Assembly: GCA_047975265.1 (NCBI GenBank)
Contig: JBKEDE010000008.1
Span: 1-9,905, forward strand
Length of the DNA stretch: 9,905 nucleotides
Source of the DNA: UJ101 sp047975265
GTDB taxonomy: Bacteria > Bacteroidota > Bacteroidia > Flavobacteriales > UJ101
Reading direction: 5' to 3'
The notes under the pieces are model-generated. The model ran no database searches. It was given only the letters and a program-made list of their open reading frames with translations, and was not told the origin of the DNA. The translations under genes were made by a program, and so were the position numbers. Positions 6,500 through 9,905 of this stretch are shown piece by piece (position 1 is the stretch's first letter; every line of letters starts with the position of its first letter).

Positions 6500-7381
6500 A
6501 TGAAAAATTCTTTAATGTTAGTTATATCGTTATGCCTATCCCTTGTCAGTTGTGGACAAGGAAGCCGGAATGTGATTTTTTTTAAGGATACGGAAGCGTA
6601 TGAGTTAGCGAAGGCAGTAGAAAAAGAAGATTTGCAGGCTATAGAAAACTTGGTTAAAAAAGATTCGACATTATTAGAAGTAACAAATCCAAAAAGTGGC
6701 TCGAATGTATTGACTCTTGCACTATATACTGAAAGTTATGAAGCATTTAAAAAACTCTTAGAACTCGGAGCTGACCCTAATTTTGTAAACCCATTTACAA
6801 AGAAAAGTGCCTTAATCGAATCCATTAAATTTTATAAAAAACCAGAACCATATACTATAGATAAACGATACGCCAAATTGCTTTTAGAGAATGGTGCCGC
6901 CCCAAACTACACGATAGAAAATGACTTTACAGATGAAAAAGGTCATTTTCAAAATGCAACTACACCGTTAATGCAAGCATCTAAATTTGACGTAGATTTT
7001 GTAAAGTTATTAATTAAAGCAGGTGCAGACCCATATAAAAAGTTGGAGCAAAATCAAGAAACTCCTTTTTCTTCCTCCTTGAAAGGATTCAAAAATAAAT
7101 TTGAAATAGCAGATTATTTTATTGATAGTTTAAAAGTAGATGTTAAACAACCAATGTCTATTGTAGTTCAAAAACCGTCTGACAAATTAGTGGAATTTTA
7201 TGTACAGGATTATGTAGTAAATAAATTCCTTAAAGCTAAACTTACAGACAATACCGTAGAAATGGAAAATTTAAAAAAAGAAAATCCCAATATTGAAGAA
7301 GCTAATCGGGAGGGCTGGGAATTTATCCAAAAACTTGAAAGTATGGGAGTGGATTTTAAGAATTATAATTACAAAAAATAA
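6500..7381 (+). CDS. ankyrin-repeat lipoprotein, candidate immunity protein
   Basis: A 293-residue protein with a clear lipoprotein signal, 'LMLVISLCLSLVSCGQGS' (lipobox Cys18), then ankyrin repeats, which form a protein-binding surface. The best-preserved units are about residues 68-98 ('NVLTLALYTESYEAFKKLLE' then 'LGADPNF'), 123-138 ('RYAKLLLENGAAPNY') and 154-180 ('TTPLMQASKFDVDFVKLLIK' then 'AGADPY'); residues 33-60 ('AYELAKAVEKEDLQAIENLV') form a capping repeat. The C-terminal third has no visible repeats. It should sit on the envelope facing the periplasm or the surface. Ankyrin proteins directly downstream of RHS or other polymorphic toxins commonly act as immunity proteins; here the toxin tail ends two bases before its ATG. 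Fully open, unlike the toxin remnant in front of it. Confidence 0.85.
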   Translation: MKNSLMLVISLCLSLVSCGQGSRNVIFFKDTEAYELAKAVEKEDLQAIENLVKKDSTLLEVTNPKSGSNVLTLALYTESYEAFKKLLELGADPNFVNPFTKKSALIESIKFYKKPEPYTIDKRYAKLLLENGAAPNYTIENDFTDEKGHFQNATTPLMQASKFDVDFVKLLIKAGADPYKKLEQNQETPFSSSLKGFKNKFEIADYFIDSLKVDVKQPMSIVVQKPSDKLVEFYVQDYVVNKFLKAKLTDNTVEMENLKKENPNIEEANREGWEFIQKLESMGVDFKNYNYKK

Positions 7382-7415
7382 GTTATGAAGAAGAAAGAGG
7401 TAAGTTTTTTTAATA

Positions 7416-7712
7416 TTATCTTTTCTTCCACCTATCGGGATTGAGTGAAGTATGAAAAACAGCAACAACAATAATGGTTTTATTGGGCTAGTCAATGGTG
7501 TAGTGAATCATAAAAGGGAACACGTCTAAGATGGCACAACGAGTATAGTCATAACGAATTGCAACAGCATTTGGATTTTTACAGATAAACAAAACTTTAA
7601 AGCGAACTTCATCGGTAAATTGTTTACCTAAACCTCTTTGCTTAGAGTTGTACCAAGAAGTGGCTTCAGAAACATCCAGTTTTGCAAGAGGTAAGATGAT
7701 AGCTTTATACAT
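7416..7712 (-). pseudogene. RelE/ParE-family toxin with a premature stop
   Basis: RelE/ParE proteins are small toxins that act on ribosome-bound mRNA or on gyrase and are held in check by a neighbouring antitoxin. The frame from 7712 reads 'MYKAIILPLAKLDVSEATSW', 'YNSKQRGLGKQFTDEV' and 'AILDVFPFMIHYTID', the usual fold order for this family in Bacteroidetes. A TAG at 7488-7490 stops it at 74 residues. Beyond the TAG the same frame continues without indels as 'PNKTIIVVAVFHTSLNPDRW' then 'KKR' and a TAA at 7416-7418, the normal C-terminal strand and 'NPDRW' ending of the family, giving a 98-residue full length. A single change from GAG to TAG would explain it. The lost segment normally carries part of the active surface, so the toxin is probably inactive. 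Its ATG follows the antitoxin TAG with no gap. Confidence 0.88.
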
Positions 7713-7937
7713 CTACAAATCTTTTTCGATATCGTCCATTGCGGTATCGAAATCCAACGCTTGTTCAGGATTGTTTTTGTAGTCATCAAGGCGTTTACGG
7801 ACTTCTTTTATTTGCCAGTTAGGAATATCCATCTGCTCAATATCCTTGTATTTGTTTTTAAGCTCGTTCCATTCTGAAATAGGAATAAAAACGCCGGTAG
7901 TTTTACCTTTATTATCTGAAATATATTGGAGATTCAT
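7713..7937 (-). CDS. antitoxin of the RelE/ParE pair
   Basis: A 74-residue protein starting at the ATG 7937: 'MNLQYISDNKGKTTGVFIPI', 'SEWNELKNKYKDIEQ' and the acidic end 'PEQALDFDTAMDDIEKDL'. This matches the general pattern of Bacteroidetes addiction-module antitoxins: an N-terminal DNA-binding or dimerising segment with 'VFIPIxEW', followed by a helical toxin-binding tail. The frame is open 36 codons further upstream, but that extension starts at an arbitrary codon and is not like the family, so the internal ATG is preferred. Its stop TAG is directly followed by the toxin ATG (TAGATG), the usual antitoxin-first coupled order. It appears intact although its toxin is broken. Type II antitoxins usually repress their own promoter; no clear promoter was found upstream. 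Confidence 0.82.
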   Translation of the reverse strand: MNLQYISDNKGKTTGVFIPISEWNELKNKYKDIEQMDIPNWQIKEVRKRLDDYKNNPEQALDFDTAMDDIEKDL

Positions 7938-8116
7938 CGTTTTACTATTTTTGTTTTTGATAAAAACTATTCTTACTTTCTTCAAAAAAGAAGAACAAGA
8001 CAAAGATAATAAAAAAATCAATACATCAATAACAGTACAAAACAACCGATTTCATAAAAAAAGCAGGATTTTTTGCCCAAATGAACAAGGTTTCCTATAT
8101 CGGACACTATAAAGTC

Positions 8117-8671
8117 ATGAACAAACAACTACAACATATAGAAAACACATGGAACACGCCTTACTTGTTTAACGCTAAGGAATTAGACGAAGAAACGGGA
8201 TTGTATTATTACGGAGCAAGGTACTACGAGCCACGTATAAGTTTGTGGTTATCTGTGGATCCGCTGGCGGAGCAAACCATGACACCTTACCAATACACCT
8301 GCCAAAACCCAGTGAGGTTTGTAGATCCTACGGGAAGCAGACAGCATTTAATAGTAATGAAACAAGTCCAATGTTTGATTATTTTAAAGCGAATGCATCA
8401 AATGGTTCAGATGTTTGTATAACAACTCATGTAAAAGGAATGGAATTACTATTGAGTAAGGATTTAAAAAATTTAGGATATACATTTAAACAAAGACCTT
8501 ATATGCAAAGTTTAGGAAATTATGGAATTACGAAAGAATTTAAGTTTAACTATAAAACAGGTGCTAATAAATGAGGAGGAACACCAGTAGCAACAACAAT
8601 GAAATACAGCTAGAACACGTGGTGGAGAAAACTACCCAGCGATTATTAAAATTAATCCTATTGAAAAATGA
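8117..8671 (+). pseudogene. RHS tip B fused to a decayed C-terminal toxin
   Basis: From the ATG at 8117 the frame reads 'MNKQLQHIENTWNTPYLFN', 'AKELDEETGLYYYGARYYEP', 'RISLWLSVDPLAEQTM' and 'YQYTCQNPVRFVDPTG', the complete end of an RHS core with its 'NPvrfvDPtG' boundary at about 8303-8335. The toxin region follows in three pieces. After a shift near 8336-8345 it continues in the -1 frame as 'TAFNSNETSPMFDYFKANAS' to 'EFKFNYKTGANK'. A TGA at 8572-8574 interrupts it before 'GGTPVATTMKYS'. A second, opposite shift near 8603-8611 restores the original frame for 'ARTRGGENYPAIIKINPIEK' and the final TGA at 8669-8671. That TGA overlaps the ATG of the next gene (ATGA), as expected for toxin and immunity. 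The toxin domain, about 110 residues, is not one I recognise. It is clearly broken. Confidence 0.85.
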
Positions 8672-9285
8672 GAAAAATAATTGAAAAGACAATATTACTC
8701 TTATTTGGTCTATTGATTTGTAACTGTTGTCAAAATAAAAAAGAAGAAAATAGCAGAGGTCTAATTAACACTAAAGTAAATGGTCAGTATAAAAATATTG
8801 ATGATAAGGATTTTAATGTCCAAATAAATAGGTTAGTAAATCAACTAAATACTCTTGGATATAAGATTAATAATGAATATACAGAACCTTGTAACTTATT
8901 AAATAATAATGAAATTAAATTTTGTAAGTATGTATTGGATTTGGAAATTATTATTTATGGTTATCAAACAGAAGAGAAATCAAAAAAATATTATGATTTA
9001 TTTTCAAAATATTATGTTGAGACCGATATTTTGCCCCATGAATTGGAACATATATTAACAATACCATTAGATATTTTGTCTTATAGGAGCAAACGTTATA
9101 ATATGCTCGGTAGAAGAGAAAATTATTTACTGTTTATAAGTGCTTCATGTGCTTTAACATTACATGATTGGGAAAAAATTCAGAAAGCATTTATCGACGA
9201 TTTGGATAAAGAAATTATTGTATGTCAATGTGGACGTGGTTGTAATTATGGTAAAGCCCCAGAAGTATTAAAACAACATGAATAA
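8668..9285 (+). CDS. putative lipoprotein, candidate immunity protein of toxin B
   Basis: A 205-residue protein of unrecognised family. The signal peptide 'IIEKTILLLFGLLICNCC' ends in Cys18, Cys20 and Cys21, any of which could be lipidated. The mature part is mainly helical-looking ('NVQINRLVNQLNTLGYKINN', 'ILPHELEHILTIPLDILS') and carries a Cys cluster near the end, 'VCQCGRGCNYG', that could bind metal. Its ATG overlaps the toxin B stop (ATGA), and its own stop overlaps the start of RHS tip C. The final residues 'KAPEVLKQHE' are read from a 39-base repeat shared with 6212-6250, but in a different frame from the lipoprotein gene there; a one-base shift would end it as 'VKPQKY', parallel to 'VMPQKC'. 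So its C-terminus may be altered. Immunity function is inferred from position only. Confidence 0.7.
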   Translation: MRKIIEKTILLLFGLLICNCCQNKKEENSRGLINTKVNGQYKNIDDKDFNVQINRLVNQLNTLGYKINNEYTEPCNLLNNNEIKFCKYVLDLEIIIYGYQTEEKSKKYYDLFSKYYVETDILPHELEHILTIPLDILSYRSKRYNMLGRRENYLLFISASCALTLHDWEKIQKAFIDDLDKEIIVCQCGRGCNYGKAPEVLKQHE

Positions 9286-9289
9286 ACCA
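9251..9289 (+). repeat. junction repeat, copy 2 (partner 6212-6250)
   Basis: This segment matches 6212-6250 at 35 of 39 positions. It covers the end of the lipoprotein gene at 8668 and the first codons of RHS tip C, as the partner does for the lipoprotein gene at 5657 and tip A. The shared DNA is read in different frames by the two lipoprotein genes, so the similarity is not explained simply by protein conservation. Confidence 0.75.
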
Positions 9290-9481
9290 ATACAACATAT
9301 AGAAAATAAGCCGTATCTTTTTAATGATTTCGGAGAGGTAAAGATTCTTTACCCCGAACGAACCGCACGCAGTGCTGAGTTAGACGAGGAAACGGGACTT
9401 TACTATTACGGAGCAAGGTACTACGAGCCACGTATAAGTTTGTGGTTAAGTGTGGATCCGCTGGTGGGAGCGAAGCCCTGA
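9278..9481 (+). pseudogene. RHS core 3'-end fragment, tip C
   Basis: A 67-codon frame reading 'MNKPIQHIENKPYLFN', an unusual insert 'DFGEVKILYPERTARSA', then 'ELDEETGLYYYGARYYEPRI' and 'SLWLSVDPL', ending at a TGA (9479-9481) soon after the core sequence breaks off at about 9465. Bases 9404-9448 are identical to 8207-8251 of tip B. It lacks the 'YQYTxNNPvxfvDPtG' end and any toxin domain, so it is a dead fragment whose 3' side has been joined to unrelated DNA containing a leftward gene start (9538). It overlaps the preceding lipoprotein gene by 8 bases. Confidence 0.85.
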
Positions 9482-9538
9482 AAGGTCGGTGTCTAATTCT
9501 TCTTTTTGAATTTCTAAATACGTTTCAAAAACACCCAT
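9446..9538 (-). pseudogene. 5' fragment of an unidentified leftward gene
   Basis: From an ATG at 9538 the minus strand reads 'MGVFETYLEIQKEELDTDLS', an amphipathic, acidic sequence that looks like a real protein start. At about 9475 it runs into RHS tip C DNA (read backwards) and stops at 9446-9448, giving only 30 codons. The rest of the gene seems to have been replaced by the RHS segment. A 15-base perfect palindrome (CTATTTT-C-AAAATAG, 9545-9559) sits 7 bases upstream of the ATG and may be an operator or a start-codon hairpin. Too little is left to name the gene. Confidence 0.4.
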
Positions 9539-9818
9539 TTCACGCTATTTTCAAAATAGTAATAGACCGTTTGTTAAGAAAACAGAGGTTTACAGCCCTG
9601 TATAATTGACAACCTGTTTTAAAGTTTATAGACGATGTATTTAAAGATATCCACTATTTAAAAACGACCGGAAAACTAGTCATGGTCGGAAGATTTTTCT
9701 TCCGACTTTTTTGTTATAAAAGCGCGAGGAAAAATTGTTATAAACACATGAATATCAGTCGTTTAATTTGTTTTTGTGATTAATTTTTTGTATATTTTCA
9801 ACTGATAATCAAACAATT
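9482..9818. other. gene-poor junction between the RHS array and the next transposon
   Basis: Apart from the leftward gene start at 9538 and the terminator at 9685, this stretch has no convincing gene. A short rightward frame near 9613-9684 ('QPVLKFIDDVFKDIHYLKTT' then 'GKLVMVG') looks protein-like and could be the last codons of a lost gene whose terminator is the following hairpin, but it is too short to assign. A 10-base direct repeat (TTGTTATAAA) occurs at 9711-9720 and 9735-9744. Confidence 0.4.
9685..9712 (+). terminator. rho-independent terminator
   Basis: A perfect 9-bp stem (GTCGGAAGA / TCTTCCGAC) with a TTTT loop is followed directly by six T on the plus strand, a textbook intrinsic terminator for rightward transcription. 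No intact rightward gene lies just upstream, so it probably belonged to a gene that has been lost. It would also shield the transposase-like gene at 9819 from read-through out of the RHS array. Confidence 0.85.
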
Positions 9819-9827
9819 ATGTCAGTT
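9800..9827 (+). promoter_or_regulatory. hairpin enclosing the start codon of the next gene
   Basis: AACTGATAAT (9800-9809) can pair with ATTA (9816-9819) and TCAGTT (9822-9827), forming a 10-bp stem with a 2-base bulge and a CAAACA loop. The ATG at 9819-9821 lies inside the right arm and bulge, so the structure would hide the start codon. Some insertion sequences use fold-back structures of this kind to stop translation of transposase from read-through transcripts. The stem is AT-rich and of moderate strength. Confidence 0.4.
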
Positions 9828-9905
9828 TTTAAAGACCACAAAATATCTCTCAAACATGTTTTAGAGTTTATCCCTGAAGCACTTTTAAGCCATCTCTCTG
9901 CAACC
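9819..9905 (+). CDS. start of a probable IS4-like transposase gene (runs off window)
   Basis: Twenty-nine codons from an ATG to the window edge: 'MSVFKDHKISLKHVLEFIPE' followed by 'ALLSHLSAT'. This resembles, from memory, the N-terminus of IS4-like DDE transposases of Flavobacteriia and related Bacteroidota, where a helical start precedes the catalytic domain. No catalytic residues are in the window, so the family is tentative. The start codon lies in a potential hairpin, and a strong terminator stands about 107 bases upstream, both typical of transposase genes that limit outside transcription. The element's left end has not been identified. Confidence 0.55.
   Translation, partial: MSVFKDHKISLKHVLEFIPEALLSHLSAT

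Noticed and set aside
7271..7495. Leftward open frame overlapping the ankyrin gene end and the RelE 3' end
   Set aside because: Not in the RelE frame and antisense to the ankyrin gene; the RelE continuation past the TAG accounts for the coding signal here.
7713..8045. Longer antitoxin with a 36-residue hydrophobic N-terminus
   Set aside because: The family starts at 'MNLQYIS'; the extension comes from unrelated upstream DNA.
7846..8112. Rightward 88-codon frame across the antitoxin
   Set aside because: Mostly antisense to the antitoxin; the last 40 codons ('KKEEQDKDNKKINTS') are outside it but show no recognisable similarity to RHS or other proteins.
9613..9684. Possible C-terminal end of an NADP-dependent oxidoreductase ('QPVL' to 'GKLVMVG')
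   Set aside because: The resemblance to the usual 'KPVI...GKIVL'-type ending is suggestive but too short and imperfect to call.
1..9905. CRISPR arrays, tRNA or rRNA genes, riboswitches
   Set aside because: Looked for regularly spaced repeats, cloverleaf-like and conserved RNA sequences; none seen. Promoters of the Bacteroidetes type (TTG with TAnnTTTG) were looked for upstream of the E2, antitoxin and 9538 starts, but only imperfect matches with wrong spacing were found.

Overview
The window looks like a chromosomal stretch from a strongly AT-rich member of the Bacteroidota, most likely a Flavobacteriaceae species. This is inferred from protein character: a flavobacterial-type Lnt, a branched-chain-type E2, an IS1 variant typical of this phylum, RHS core ends of the 'YLFNAKELDEETGLYYYGARYYEPR' kind, and a RelE/antitoxin pair of a type common in Bacteroidetes. 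The genus cannot be fixed from the sequence.

Layout. (1) 1-413: the 3' part of an IS1-family transposase, split by an A8 run that may be a programmed -1 frameshift site. (2) 410-5183: five leftward genes, in transcription order an E2 acyltransferase, lnt, a lipoprotein ABC substrate-binding protein (iron-complex/cobalamin type), a small lipoprotein of unknown function and a small membrane protein whose 3' end appears cut by the IS1. E2, lnt and the binding protein are ordinary housekeeping genes. (3) 5258-5508: a decayed 3' end of an ISAs1 transposase. (4) 5529-9481: a rightward patchwork of RHS debris, the accessory heart of the window. It holds three short copies of the 3' end of an RHS core ('tips' A at 6239, B at 8117, C at 9278), pieces of at least two and perhaps three different C-terminal toxin domains, and three intact, mutually dissimilar lipoprotein genes (5657, 6500, 8668). 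Each lipoprotein gene abuts or overlaps the end of a toxin-like reading frame and is best read as its immunity gene. A leftward RelE/ParE toxin pseudogene and its intact antitoxin sit inside the array. (5) 9482-9905: remnants of a leftward gene, a strong terminator hairpin, and the first 29 codons of another transposase-like gene.

How it fits together. The array resembles the 'orphan' or displaced toxin-tip/immunity modules that collect downstream of rhs (and cdiA/wapA) genes when a new toxin end recombines into the core and pushes older ones downstream. Here the toxin parts are broken by frameshifts, stops and deletions, whereas all three lipoprotein genes remain open. That pattern fits retained immunity after loss of the toxins. 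Transposons at both edges, an ISAs1 fragment at the array's left edge and DNA-level repeats at the junctions point to repeated recombination. The functions of the unknown lipoproteins and toxin tails are inferred from position, not from recognised domains.
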